DNA of 64,000 bases from Channallabes apus. Its lineage: Eukaryota > Chordata > Actinopteri > Siluriformes > Clariidae. The translations under genes were made by a program, and so were the position numbers. Shown piece by piece: positions 22,011 to 34,178 of this stretch. Numbering within the stretch: position 1 is the stretch's first letter; each line of letters begins with the position of its first letter. Under the pieces are notes generated by a model that did not search any database, was not told where the DNA came from, and saw nothing but the letters and a program-made list of their open reading frames with translations. The DNA lies in NCBI GenBank assembly GCA_030522415.1, contig CM060121.1:16470142-16534141 (forward strand), given 5' to 3'.

Positions 22011-23090
22011 AGTTTCCCCTCATATAAGAACCTGTGGATTCTATTTTTGTGGTATTAAACAAGTAAATCCATTGTAGATGGTAGGTATGGTAAGTTTAAA
22101 TTGAACCCTTTTCAAGAAAACAGATAACTTCAGTATGGTGATGATTGAATGAAGCTCTTTGTGTAATTTGATTTACAGTACACGCTCAAACCCACCCATG
22201 AAAAATTTACCATAAGCATTCTGTGTATTGCCATGTTTCTGTGAGGTCTGAGGAAACTACAGGAAAAACGACACCGTTTTAATATTTTCTATTTCTGGCT
22301 CTTTGAATGGTGGTTACCTCGCCAAGGCTTAAAAGGTTAAACAGAAGCATATTCATGATTCTTATACATCATTGAGTTGTTTATTATTTGTGTGAAAACC
22401 ATAAGTAAATCAAGTGATTGTTATTTTCCTCTTGATTATCTTTATAATTAAAGATCTTAATTAAGGATTTCTCTTTTACTGAGGCAAATTATTTGTATTT
22501 AAATTTTTATCCAGGACTTAGACCTCCCATGGAGCAGAGAACGTTTCAAAATGATCTGGATCAAACCAAAAAAATGAAGTCATTGTTGTTCTGTCTTGGA
22601 TGGAAAGTTTTTCTAGGTAAGTGCCAAGACATCTCACAGCCATACATAAGCACTGAGCGTTTCTTTGGCCATTGTGTTGATTCTCAGCTCTGAAAGAAGA
22701 TCACATCGTACATAAACATGTGGATTGCTGCAAGTTTATTTCTTCTCATATTTGTTTGAAAAGAAGCTTTAGATTTGATGAATGAGGTTCACACTACTTG
22801 CCTGTCTTTTGATGATCTTTAGAACTTTATATCACTCTCTGTTTCTTTTCACTTTCCTCACTTTCCAGGAAAACATTCCACAGCTTATTCTTCCATTTAA
22901 AAACAGATCCTACTCTGTAGCCGCTGTGGGTTCAACTGTTTGCTTATAGCTCTCATCTTGTCAGATATATGACCCACATGTAATTCTGTTCTCCACTTTT
23001 TAAGACAAGCTCAGATAGCAGTCGCAATGTGGCTGAAGTGAAAATATGCTGGATGTTGTCCAATGTATTTTCCCTGTTTCCTGCTGTTGC
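22011..23090. other. Mostly unassigned sequence
   Basis: No repeat recognised. An exon-like interval at 22514-22615 has good splice signals but no recognisable protein; it is discussed among the findings. Confidence 0.4.
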
Positions 23091-23092
23091 TT

Positions 23093-23300
23093 AGGGCAGT
23101 AATGGCTCACAGCTATTGATAAGAAGGTTAGGGCTTCAAGCCACAGTATCGCCAAGCTGCCACTGTTGAGCCCTAGAGCAAGATTCTGTTCCAGGTGCTG
23201 TATCCTCTGACCCCGGCTTCCTAACAAGCGGGGATACATGAAGAACAAAAAAGCATTTGTAATGCATCTGTATTTTATATGTGACAAATTTGAAGCTTCT
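23093..23300 (+). mobile_element. Old tRNA-derived SINE copy
   Basis: It contains degenerate TAGGGCTTCAAGCCACAG (B-box region), GCCAAGCTGCCACTGTTGAG, and CTCTGACCCCGGCTTCCTAA, ending near ATGTGACAAATTTGAAGC. This is a different SINE family from the one at 20510 and resembles the reversed copy at 36318-36452. Strongly diverged. Confidence 0.65.
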
Positions 23301-24379
23301 TCTTCTATTGTATTTCACAGTTACACCTGCCTTAAATTTCAAAAACAGTGTGTAGACAATGACAATGAGCAAGTCCATTTTTTTTTTTTACCTGCGCTTG
23401 ATCTTGACCTCTTACATTATCATTAAAACAGATAACAGTTTCTCAGATTGTGCTCAGATTTTATTTCATTATGTCAATGCTTACTGAGTGTCCAAAGGGG
23501 AAAATAGTCTTCATCTTAGTTCAAGCACTAACACATTACCCAAAACAAGGCATTGCATCAGATTGCATAATTAGACATAGCCCAAGTGAGCGTAAATATC
23601 TACTCTATGACATTAAACTTGGCCTCAATATTACAAACAGAGAATTTATTTTTTTTTAAATAAACAAAAATCTAAAAATCCCAGGAGAATATGATGTTTA
23701 TTATGTCTCTAAAACTCTTTATGTCTCTAAAAGGTGTTTACTCTAAAAAACTGAATATGATTTCTTTCTTTTGTAATAAGACTTATGCAGTATTAATCAC
23801 GAAATTACAGTAGCCTACCTAAATCTCCAAGTTTTGTATCCACTGTTGTGAAGTGCAACACTAACAAATCACAGGTACACATGTGCCCAAATAGGGAAAA
23901 TAGATTAAAAATACAAAACAAGAAAAATTAAATCGAACAGAAATGCATTCACATACACTGACATGTCTATACATAGTTCATAGTTTTTTATGTTGTTGTG
24001 AGATTTGGACTGATCAGTTGAGGCCCACTTAGACCTGGCCCCAAATTGAAAAGAACATGAAATTCTAGTCAATTTCGACCAGATGCTGCCCATTTACAAG
24101 AATTCTTAGCAATACTATTTCTTGTCAGTTTCTTTGTCTACAATTGACCTGTTGTTTTGTCTGTAACACTGTTGTTAAAAGTGTGTGCTCACATTTGACA
24201 GTGTGTCCAAATGGGAAGAGACTTCGACTTACGGGAATAATTGAGAACAATGGAAAATATGACGCATTGCAACCCATTAAATAAATGTAACCAGACTGTA
24301 ATGTCATGCACATCAGGGTGAATACAGTATCTGATGACCTTAAACAAAGCATAAATGTTAAAGTATATATTAAATGTTT
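23301..24379. other. Unassigned sequence
   Basis: No gene or known repeat recognised. Confidence 0.4.
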
Positions 24380-25640
24380 ACACTCTTATGAATTGCAAGT
24401 TGTTACATTATGAAGCCAAGAAAACTCATCTACCTTTAATGTGATATAGCAACCAAAAAAATCTAGTGAAAGGTATTAGAGGGAAAAAAAAGTAATTTCT
24501 AATAACTTAATTGCATATGTGTGCACACTTTAATAATGGACTAAGCTCAGAATGATGCAACCACACTAAATTCAAAAGTAATGAATGAAAGAATGCTTTC
24601 GGATTAGACTCTTTAACAGTAATTTTTTCATTTCATCAAACTAGTGACGTCATGGGCATGGGTATGGGTATGAGCATGGAATGTACCCCAAAATCTTACA
24701 ATGACATAAATGAATAACAAAATATTTAGGAGTTTCTAAAAGATGAGTTTCTAAAAGACCATGAAAGACTTTATCGAAAAGTGGAGAAAATTGTGTTGAA
24801 TGCACCACAGAAACATTTAAACAAAAACAGGACATTCCTCTAAAATTGATGGAAGAACAATAATCAAACGTATCAGGTCAACTGCCAAGAATACTGCAAA
24901 CATTAATGGAGCAGCACAAATACTGGCAAGGATTGGTCACTCCCTGCATGTGATAGCAATATGTCTAGACAGAAGCACATTCTTATGCCAAAAAAAAAAA
25001 AGAATTACCAAAAAGTCCACCCAAACTACCATGTGACAAATTTGTTTAGGTGTAATGAGACCAATGTAAACCCTTTGGGGCATAATTCTAAAAGATCACA
25101 AACATCTACAGTATTTGGTACAAAAACAAGAAAGCCTATTAACAACAACAACAACAAAAAAAACTACAAACAAGGGAGAAACATGCTGGTGACAGCATCA
25201 CGCTAGAAGGGAGCATAGATAGTTTCAAATCCTAATTTATTTTGGCAATAAACCTTCAGGCCTGAAGAAATATTACATGACAGCACCAACAAAGCACCAA
25301 GTCAATTAAGCAATTGATTCAGAAGAAGAATATGAACATCCAAATGGGCAAATCAGAGCTCAAATCTAAACACCTGACCCGTGGAAGATAAAATAAAGAG
25401 GGCTATGCACATGGGACGAGGAAAAAAAATTACCTTAGAACTTATTACTGTGTGAGGAACCATATGCAGTAACTTCACCAATCTTAATTTGCAACATAAA
25501 AATTACAACAATTAAACATTTTGGAAAAGAAAAACAAAATTTTTTTTTGTTGATTATTAAAGTATTATATAAGTGCCCTATAAATGGTTATGATTTCTTA
25601 CCCATCCAGGGTAAAAAAATTTCCAAAATGTGAATATGTA
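24380..25640 (+). mobile_element. Decayed Tc1-like transposon
   Basis: Transposase traces in the plus direction appear in the correct order: AGGATTGGTCACTCCCTGCA, a piece encoding MSRQKHILMPKKKKNYQKVH, AACCCTTTGGGGCATAATTC, CATGCTGGTGACAGCATCAC, AATATGAACATCCAAATGG and AATTACCTTAGAAC. No frame longer than about 80 codons remains and the catalytic motifs cannot be read. It is a separate Tc1 subfamily from the other copies in the window. Confidence 0.75.
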
Positions 25641-27894
25641 AAAATATTTTTATAACACGGATAAAATTAAATGCACATTTATTTAAACATAAATTTTGTA
25701 CAAAAATAAAAAAAGCAATTTACAAAAATTTATACAAAAATATGTTATAATAATGGAAGTTAACAAATATTTTCCTTCACTTGATTAAGGGGTTAATTTG
25801 GGAAACAGTGAAAAACAGGGACTATATGTCTGTATTAGAGATTTTAAATTATTCCATAATGTATTTTTGGAATGTTACAGTAAACTGCTTGCCACAAACA
25901 TTGCAATAATACTCATTCATTGGATTCAGACAGAGAGAGAAATGCTGCCATACATGATTTATAGGTTATGTATAAAATTACCTATAAAGTTTTGAATGCT
26001 GGATTTATCGTATGCCAGAATGTCATATTGAGTCTAATGGCTGTTTTCCTCTACAGACATTTAAATAGCCTTTAGAGCATTCACTCAGCCATGCTTGATT
26101 GAATTATTGATTGTACAAAAGCTCTGGGTCAAATAGTGCTTAGAGATGTGAGGTTGTATAGTTCTGATGAGAATTTCTTTCTTTTTTTTTTTTTTTAACA
26201 GAGAGCAGGAGATGTTTGGATATACAGATTAACTACAACTGTATTTGTCAGGTCAAAAAGTATTTAATCTTGACCTGTAATGACCTGTAATGGTGTAGTT
26301 ACTCCCTCCCATTTCTCTATTTGCATATTGTCTGTTATTTGTGTGTCAGTGTGTGTGTGTGTGTGTGTGTGAAAGAGAGCTAAATTTCAGGCAGCCTCAG
26401 TGGAGTAATTAGGACTGATATTAGCCAGCTGTGAACGTGCACACGTCTAGGCTGAAGTGGGTCGTAAGGACACTGTGGGACTTAAGAAGATGGTTTTCCT
26501 CTAAAGATGAGGTGAGCACAGTTTGAGCACAAAAAAAATGTGTAGATTGAAACAGTGAGACTACAGAAGCATTTACTATCTATTATACGAGAGGTTTAAG
26601 TTCTTTTATACAATTCAAATATCAAGTTCAAAATGATTTGTCTCAGTCCAACATGGTGACACACTTGCAAAATTATACCAATGTACACAATTCAGGTTGT
26701 TAAAATAAAGTTACAAAAGTTGAGTTTAGAGTTAGGGTCAGTTTTTGCATTACTGCATTTTCATATTAGAATGTCTCAAACTACTTCATTCATTTTTTTT
26801 TGTTCTAGTTTATGATCATTTTGCATATCTAGTTTAATTATTAAATAAAGGAGATTTCATGCTTGCAGCAGTTTTCTGATTGAACTGAGAGGTAAGTCAG
26901 TTTGATGCTTTGTGCAGGACAATAGGTCTCCAGATCCAGTACTGAGACTGTACAAATCTATAATGTAATAATTGCATCTTAGTATTATGTTAGCATGTGG
27001 AGTACAATTTTGTTCACTAGGACAAGAAATCTAATATGTGTCAGTTAGTAATGTTTATGTAATTTCCTGGGACAACTGCTTAGAGATATGAGAATAAATA
27101 AATAAATAAATGAGAAAAATCAACACACTAGTAGGGTGGCTAAAACAATTCTCAAATTAAAGTTTCTCAAATTCTTGGTTATAACATTATAACCTCCACA
27201 ACTCTAAACAGAATAAACCAGTATTTAAAGATGAATGAATAAACAGACATCAAGTGTTTAGCTGGCTTTTTACTTTATTTATTTGATAAATGTCTTCTTG
27301 CTTTGGATCCACTTTATATGAGTTCAACACAACCTCCTTTGTGTGTGTGATTACTGTATAACAGTTACAGCCTTACCGGCGTTACCTTCACAGACCAGTC
27401 AAGAAATGACTCAACATGTTCGAAACACAGTGTAAGCAATGTTGAATAAAATGAGTAAAAAGCTGTAATGAGTCTTGAAAATGATATGATGCTGTGTGAA
27501 TCACTGAGAGTCATATTGCACTGATGGTCTTTACCACATTGATTGCCTGTCATAGCCAGGAAGAGATGCAGCCTTTAAATAAAAGATGACATCCATTTGC
27601 ATTTGCCTCAGATGGCAATTTAGACTTGATCAAAATGAGCAAGCAAGGATAGGGAACGAAAAGAAAGTGTTAGGGATTTTCCAGAAAATTGAGCTGGGCT
27701 GCTATGATGCAAAACTACGCTTGAAATATCATCATATAATTTTTAACCACCAGTTAACCACAATCTAAAAATTTAAGCCAATCCTATACTTTTTTTTGTG
27801 TACAACATTACATATAATAGGCAAGCCCTGTTGTGTTTTTCATTTTCAACTAACCAAAATTAAATTAGGAAAAAAAGATATAATAAAAATATTC
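25641..27894. other. Unassigned AT-rich sequence
   Basis: Apart from a (GT)n run at 26348-26371 and an (AATA)n run at about 27092-27111, I recognise nothing. Open frames are short and show no family features. Confidence 0.45.
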
Positions 27895-27928
27895 TAATTC
27901 AAATTTTATTTGTCACATACACAGTCAT

Positions 27929-28760
27929 TGTCACGAACTCCTGTCACTCCTCTCGTTTGTTGTTGTTTTTGTTCCCACGCTGTCAGATTTCTCTACTCGC
28001 GGTCACGTTGTCTGTAGACTGTCACGTCTTTTCCCACGCCTTCGTACCGCCCCTCCCACACACACCGGCTCCCCATTCACAAATAATTTCTCCCGACATT
28101 TAAGGAAGCGCAGCGCGCTTTCTCGCTGCCGAATTATTGCGTGCTCCACAGCCCAGTTTCCTCGCGGTTATTTTTCCTATGATTCATGCGTTTTTTGACC
28201 AAGTGCTTTGTTTAACGGCTTTCGCTTTTCGCTCGTCCCTACGGATTTGTTAGACCTGATTTTTGCTTCACGGACATCGACCCACGCCTCGCCCCTCGAC
28301 TTCGCTATCGTCTTCCGCTTCGGATTGTTTGACCTGGCCTTGACTGCTCTCACGGACACTGACTCACGCTTCGCCCCTTGACTTCGCGATTGTTTCTCAC
28401 TTCCGGATTCCACATCCTTCGAGACACCAACAGGTGAAACGCCTCTGCTCCTCTCAATCTCTGCATCCACGTCTGTTTTTTCCACTACATAAAGGCACCC
28501 AGCAGCCATCCTCCACGTCAAGGTGAACTACAGAATCTCACTTCATTAAACGTCAGAGAACCGCTTCAGAGCTGCACCTCTGTCCTCCATTACAGTCCCG
28601 TGTTCATTATACACCTGTATTCCGTGAGAAAGTAACACCAAGCACTACCAACCCTATCTCCTACCTTTTCACCATTAAAGCCCTTTTAAGAATATCATCC
28701 CAGAGTGGTGTCTGCTCTTGGGTCCTATCAGCCTGCCTGACCTCGCACAGCGCCGTGACA
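27929..28760 (+). mobile_element. 5' LTR of a Ty3/gypsy retrotransposon
   Basis: It begins TGTCACGAAC and ends GCCGTGACA, so the ends are inverted TGTCACG/CGTGACA. An ATTAAA polyadenylation signal lies at 28674-28679. Gag starts only 19 bases downstream at 28780, leaving GAATAATTCGGCC as the leader and presumed primer-binding region. No second LTR copy is present in the window. Confidence 0.82.
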
Positions 28761-28779
28761 GAATAATTCGGCCAGAAGA

Positions 28780-29721
28780 ATGGACCCAGCAGAACTGAGC
28801 CGTCTGAGGACCGCACTGGAGAGTCAGGGCACTCTCCTTGGCTCACACCAGCAGGATATCCAGTCAGTCACTCAGACCCTGGTATCTGTCTCTGAATCTC
28901 TTGCTAAGCTCACGATCCAAGTACAACAGCTCCACACGACCTCCTCTCCGGCCGCCACTGCCACCCCACCACCGGAACCACGCCTTCCTCCGCCTCAGGC
29001 TTATGATGGTGAACCAGGCTCCTTCCTCTCCCAGTGCTCGCTGGTGCTGGAATTGCAGGCCTCGACCTTTCCCACAGAACGTTCAAAGGTGGCATATGTC
29101 ATTACACTGCTGACCGGGAGAGCAAGGGAGTGGGGAACGGCAGTATGGGACGCTCAGGATGCCTGCTGCTTTAGCTTCGACAGATTCACTCAGGAGATGA
29201 GGAGAGTCTTCGACCGCTCATCCTCTGGTCGAGAGGCGGCTGGGAAGATATTAAGGCTTCGCCAAGGACCTCGTTCAGCTTACGACTATGCGATTGAGTT
29301 TCGCACCCTGGCGGCCTCCTGCAATTGGGACGAACAGGCTTTGTTTGATGCCTTTTTGGAGGGACTTTCCGAAACCCTCAAGGACGAGCTTATCTCCCGT
29401 GAGCTACCATCTGATCTGGACGAACTCATGGACCTCGCTGGGCGGGTCGATGCTCGTATTCATCTCCGACGTAATCGACCTCAGACAGTCAGGAGGTCTC
29501 TCTCTCCTCTCACCCTTCCACGCTCACCTGCTTCTCCATGTCCACCTACTCCTCCATGCCCACCCGCTCGCCCATGCCCTCACTCTTCTCCTGAGGAACC
29601 CATGCAGATAGGTCGAACCCACATCTCCTCAGAGGAACGGCAGCGGCGACGAACAGAGAGAGCATGCTTTTATTGTGGGCAAGCAGGTCATTTTCTCAAG
29701 GACTGCCCGCTAAAAAAGTAA
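28780..29721 (+). CDS. Gypsy (sushi-type) Gag
   Basis: An intact 313-codon Gag that would form the cytoplasmic retrotransposon capsid. It starts at ATG 28780 (MDPAELSRLRTALESQG), with an N-terminal helical segment at about residues 1-50, a proline-rich linker at about 55-75, then the capsid-like retrotransposon Gag domain including FLSQCSLVLELQ, REWGTAVWD, FDRSSSGREAAGKIL and LFDAFLEGLSETLKDEL. A Pro/Ser-rich stretch precedes one CCHC zinc knuckle, C-x2-C-x4-H-x4-C at residues 296-309. This Gag type is the parent group of domesticated vertebrate genes such as RTL1 and PEG10. It ends at TAA 29719-29721 directly after a slippery site that leads into pol. Confidence 0.9.
   Translation: MDPAELSRLRTALESQGTLLGSHQQDIQSVTQTLVSVSESLAKLTIQVQQLHTTSSPAATATPPPEPRLPPPQAYDGEPGSFLSQCSLVLELQASTFPTERSKVAYVITLLTGRAREWGTAVWDAQDACCFSFDRFTQEMRRVFDRSSSGREAAGKILRLRQGPRSAYDYAIEFRTLAASCNWDEQALFDAFLEGLSETLKDELISRELPSDLDELMDLAGRVDARIHLRRNRPQTVRRSLSPLTLPRSPASPCPPTPPCPPARPCPHSSPEEPMQIGRTHISSEERQRRRTERACFYCGQAGHFLKDCPLKK
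29712..29718 (+). promoter_or_regulatory. -1 ribosomal frameshift slippery site
   Basis: A AAA AAG read in the gag frame sits immediately before the gag stop codon, and pol is open in the -1 frame from this point (reading KKVSPP). The heptamer fits the X XXY YYZ rule. I did not establish a downstream pseudoknot. Confidence 0.75.
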
Positions 29722-32700
29722 GCCCTCCAGTTAAACTGGGAGTTCTGGAGGGCTCCACTCACAAAAACCTCCCTAACACACATTCATGTTTCACTGTCTC
29801 CCTCGTCCATGACAACAAGTCCCATGCCATGCAAGCCCTGATTGACTCCGGGGCCGATCGGAACCTAATTAGCCTTAACACAGTCAGAAACTTGGGAATT
29901 CCTGTACATCGTCTGAACCCCTCTTTCTCTGTGCGAGCCCTAGATGGTAGTAACCTCCCTCCCATTACACACCAGACAACTCCAATTACTCTTCGCATTT
30001 CTGGCAACCACGTGGAGGACATCTTCCTCTTTGTCGTCAACAGCCCCTATTCTCCGATCGTTCTTGGCCGCCCCTGGCTTGCTGTTCACAACCCCCACAT
30101 CGACTGGGTTAAGAACATTATCCTGGGTTGGAGCCCCTCATGCCTCGCCTCCTGCCTCCGCTCAGCTGCTACTCACTCTCCACCTCCCATCATGATCGAC
30201 GAACATCTTGACCTTTCTAATGTTCCACCAGAGTACTCTGATCTCAAACTTGCCTTTAGCAAAGCAGAAGCACTCTCACTTCCCCCTCACCGACCTTATG
30301 ATTGTGCAATAAACCTCCTCCCAGGTACCACACCCCCCAAGGGACGCCTTTATTCACTTAGCCCACCAGAGAGAGAAGCCATGAACCATTATATCACAGA
30401 GTCTCTTGCCACAGGCATCATTCGCCCCTCCTCCTCCCCCGCAGGCGCTGGGTTTTTCTTTGTCAAAAAAAAAGATAATTCCCTTCGGCCCTGCATTGAT
30501 TAGAGGCCTTAACGAAATTACTGTCAAGAACCGTTACCCGCTCCCACTCATGACCACAGCCTTTGAACTCCTTCAAGGGGCCAAAGTATTCACCAAGCTG
30601 GATCTCAGAAATGCTTACCATCTTGTTCGGATAAGGGAGGGGGATGAATGGAAGACGGCCTTTAACACCCCTACAGGGCACTACGAGTACCGCGTTGTCC
30701 CTTTCGGCCTTACCAATGCCCCGGCAGTGTTTCAGGCCTTAGTTAATGATGTCCTCAGGGATTTTCTGAACTCTTTTGTTTTTCGTCTACCTTGACGATA
30801 TTTAGATTTTTTCACGTTCTCTCGAAGAGCATAAGAACCATGTGCGCCTAGTATTGCGAAGACTCCTTGAGAATAAATTATTCATCAAAGCCGAGAAGTG
30901 TGAATTTCATCAGGATTCTATCGCTTTCCTTGGTTTCATTATTTCACCATCCATGATCCAGATGGACCCCACCAAGGTAGAAGCTGTCACTGATTGGCCG
31001 GCTCCCACTTCTAGACGTGATCTCCAACGGTTTCTGGGATTTGCTAATTTTTACCGACGATTCATAAGGAACTACAGCACCATTTCTGCCCCACTCACAA
31101 CACTAACCTCCTCAAGACTCCGGTTCCAGTGGAACGAACAGGCAGAGGAGGCCTTCCAAAGGCTCAAGACCAAGTTTACATCGGCCCCTATCCTTACTAT
31201 CCCGGATCCCTCCATACAATTTGTTGTGGAAGTGGACGCCTCTGAAACAGGGGTGGGGGCAGTACTGTCTCAGAGAACTCCCAAGGATAACAAGCTGCAC
31301 CCCTGTTCTTTTTTTTCTCATTGCCTTTCACCCGCTGAGAGAAATTATGACATTGGAGACCGAGAATTGCTAGCAGTGAAATTAGCCTTAGAGGAGTGGA
31401 GACATTGGCTAGAGGGAACTGAACATCCCTTTCTCGTCTGGACAGACCACAAAAACCTGGAGTATTTGAAAACAGCTAAGAGACTTAACGCCCGACAGGC
31501 CAGGTGGTCCTTGTTTTTCTACAGGTTTAATTTCACCCTATCTTACCGCCCTGGAGCCAAGAACTCAAAGCCAGATGCTCTGTCCCGGCAGTTTTCCTCG
31601 GACCAGGTCTTCTTGCCCCACGAGACCATTCTTCACCCTCGCTGTTTAGTGGCAGCCACATTACTACACATTGAAAGACAGGTAAAACAAGCCCATGCCC
31701 AAGGTCCTACCCCAAGTAATGTTCCCCAGGGTCGTCTCTTTGTTCCTGCAACCATGCGCACTCAGGTCCTGGAATGGGGACACAACTCCAAGCTTGCTTG
31801 CCACCCCGGGGGCAAACGTACCCAGTTTTTGATCCAACAACGTTTCTGGTGGCCCACGTTGAAGGAGGATGTTATCAAGTATGTGGCGGCATGTGACTCC
31901 TGTACCAGGAACAAAAGCAGCAATAGGCCCCCGGCAGGCCTCCTTAGACCACTCCCAGTCCCTCACCGCCCTTGGTCACATATCGCCATCGACTTTGTTA
32001 CTGGACTACCCAACTCCAGTAACCATACTTGCATCTTAACTATCGTCGACCGCTTTTCCAAAGCTGCCCACTTCGTGCCGCTCCCTGGACTCCCTTCTGC
32101 CAAACAGACGGCTGAGTTACTCATTCTCCACGTTTTTCGCCTCCATGGTCTCCCCACGGACATTGTCTCGGATCGAGGTCCACAGTTCACAGCAAGGTTT
32201 TGGAGAGCTTTCTGTAAACTCATTGGAGCCACCACAAGTCTATCCTCAGGCTATCATCCACAGACAAACGGCCAAACCGAGAGAATGAATCAAGAGTTGG
32301 AGGCAACTCTTCGGTGCATGACCTCTCAGAACCCAACCTCTTGGAGCAGATTTCTCCCGTGGGCCGAATACGCCCACAACTCTCTCCCAACTTCCTCCAC
32401 GGGTTTGTCCCCATTCCACTGCTGCCTGGGCTATCAGCCACCTTTGTTTCCTTCCCAGGAGGAGGAGGTAACAGTTCCTTCTGCCCAGGCATTTGTCCGC
32501 CGGTGCAAAAGAACCTGGCTACAAGCCAGAAGACAACTCCTCCAATCTGTCAAAAACTATAAGAAACAAGCGGATCGACGTCGCTCCACAGCTCCAAGGT
32601 ATCACATCGGCCAGAGGGTCATGTTATCCACAAGGGATGTTCCCATAAAGACGATCTCTCGTAAACTCTCACCCAGGTTCATCGGACCCTTCACCATAAC

Positions 32701-32809
32701 TAAGATCATCAACCCCTCTTCTGTAAGATTAAGTTTACCTTCCACCATGCGTCGCATCAACCCAACCTTTCATGTATCCCAAATCAAACGTCTAATTTTT
32801 CACCGGTGA
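29712..32809 (+). pseudogene. Gypsy Pol: protease, RT, RNase H, integrase
   Basis: Pol follows gag in the -1 frame. The aspartic protease site is DSGAD at 29844-29858. Reverse transcriptase begins with [20 protein letters not shown] and contains [15 protein letters not shown] and [11 protein letters not shown]. RNase H carries D, E and D (VDAS, RELLA, WTDHKN at residues 132, 175 and 202 of the last open segment, 30842-32809). Integrase has an HHCC finger (H314, H321, C351, C354) and a DDE core (D384, D444, E480). Three lesions kill it: a small deletion producing TAG at 30501-30503, a one-base insertion near 30780 just before the YLDD box, and TAG at 30803-30805 just after it. The C-terminal chromodomain expected of this clade is missing; the frame stops at TGA 32807-32809. 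Confidence 0.92.
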
Positions 32810-33140
32810 GATCGAGCCATCTCTCCATTCCACTTTTACATACTCTCACTATAACCTGGATTTGGACATTCATACATACGCACTCACACACTCGCACACA
32901 CTACTGACATTGTATATATTTGTTTATATTTTGTATATATTGGTTTTTTTGTTGCACTTCATTTGTTTGTCTTTTGTATATAATACACTTGGGTTTGGTT
33001 TTGGAATCTGTTGTTGTGTCCGTCTTTCCTTGCTCCGCGAAGGTTGCGCAATACCGGAAGTAAGTGAGATTAACCCGTATATAGATATTAGACCCCGATT
33101 TAGTGTAATTAGCTCTAAAATAAAATCTGAGCGTTACAAG
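32810..33140. other. Unassigned tail after gypsy pol
   Basis: AT-rich sequence rich in TATATA and TTTGT motifs, followed by TTGTTGTGTCCGTCTTTCCT and ending GAGCGTTACA. It shows no resemblance to the 5' LTR at 27929. It may be a 3' part of the retroelement, a piece of an unrelated LTR, or flanking DNA joined by deletion. Confidence 0.4.
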
Positions 33141-33162
33141 TATATATATATATATATATATA
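33141..33162. repeat. (TA)n microsatellite
   Basis: About 11 TA units, adjoining the left end of a TIR transposon that probably inserted at a TA site. Confidence 0.9.
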
Positions 33163-34176
33163 ATGTTTGTGAAACCTCGGGTTACGAGTGTTCCGCAAGA
33201 CGAGCAAAGATTTTTAATACATTTTGACCTGGAAAACGAACAAGTCTTGGTTTACGAGCACCGAGTATCATGCATCACGCATGCGCTTCTTGTTTTGACG
33301 CCAAACATCACGTGGTCACAACTGAGCCAACGATTTTTCTCTCTCTTTTGCTGCGGAATTGTGGGTAATCGTCTCCCCTGCGTGTCTCTTATAATCAACA
33401 TCCCTTCATGCGTGCACTGTTTACAATAACATTGTGACATTGTATGTGTGCGTAAAACATATTTTATTTTGCGTGTCTCTTATAATCAACATCCGTTCAT
33501 GCGTGCACTGTTTACAATAACATTGTGACAATGTATGTGTGCGTAAAACATATTTTATTTTGTGTCTGTATCCGTGTGTGTAAAGCAAAAGCAAGTCTCA
33601 TTAGAGAGGTTAAAAATCCATTTTCTCTCTCTGCTCAAGGATCATCCTGCTCTTTGTGTCTGTGTGTGCGCGCATCATTGGACTCCGTGCCACACACACA
33701 TACACACACACAGACCCCTCCTACTTTCACCTTCACAGACACACAGACACACACACAGAAACACTGCTCTGTCGCGATTGTTTTCAAAGGTAAAGTGCAG
33801 GTTAATTTGTTTTATTTTTACTTTACAGCAGTGATTCAGTTAGTGTGTCGCTCAATTGAGTGTTATTAGAGAGATGTGTCAGATAAAACAGCGTTTCTGT
33901 TGTGTGCGCACGTGTGAAAAGAGTGGAGGAAGGGTAACTGTGTAAGACAAGAAGTGGGAGAGGGGAAAGTAGAGTAAAGTAGTAGGTTAATTTGTTTTAT
34001 TTTTACTTAATATTTTGTGTTAATTATTTTTATGTATTTACTTTTTTTGGGTTGTGGAACAAATAATTTAAGTTTCCATTATTTCTTATGGGAATTCTTC
34101 GATTTGGTTTACAAGTGTTTTTGAATACGAGCCTGCTTTCCGGGATGAATTATACTCGTAATCCAAGGTGCCACTG
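33163..34176. mobile_element. TA-inserting TIR DNA transposon, about 1 kb
   Basis: The right end reads CTCGTAATCCAAGGTGCCACTG next to TA (34177-34178). Its reverse complement, ACCTTGGATTACGAGT, matches ACCTCGGGTTACGAGT near the left end. The similarity continues inward through the segments with ACGAGC. No transposase is recognisable; internal frames are shadows of CA-rich and duplicated DNA. The left terminus is eroded into the TA repeat. Confidence 0.7.
33381..33562. repeat. 91-bp tandem duplication (two copies)
   Basis: CGTGTCTCTTATAATCAACA starts at 33381 and again at 33472. The two 91-bp units differ at only a few positions. Confidence 0.9.
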
Positions 34177-34178
34177 TA

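Noticed and set aside
28177..28521. 114-codon minus-strand open frame
   Set aside because: It lies entirely inside the gypsy 5' LTR and is antisense to it; low-complexity charged composition.
33525..33869. Cys/His-rich plus-strand frames
   Set aside because: Produced by CA/GT-rich DNA and the 91-bp duplication inside a TIR element.
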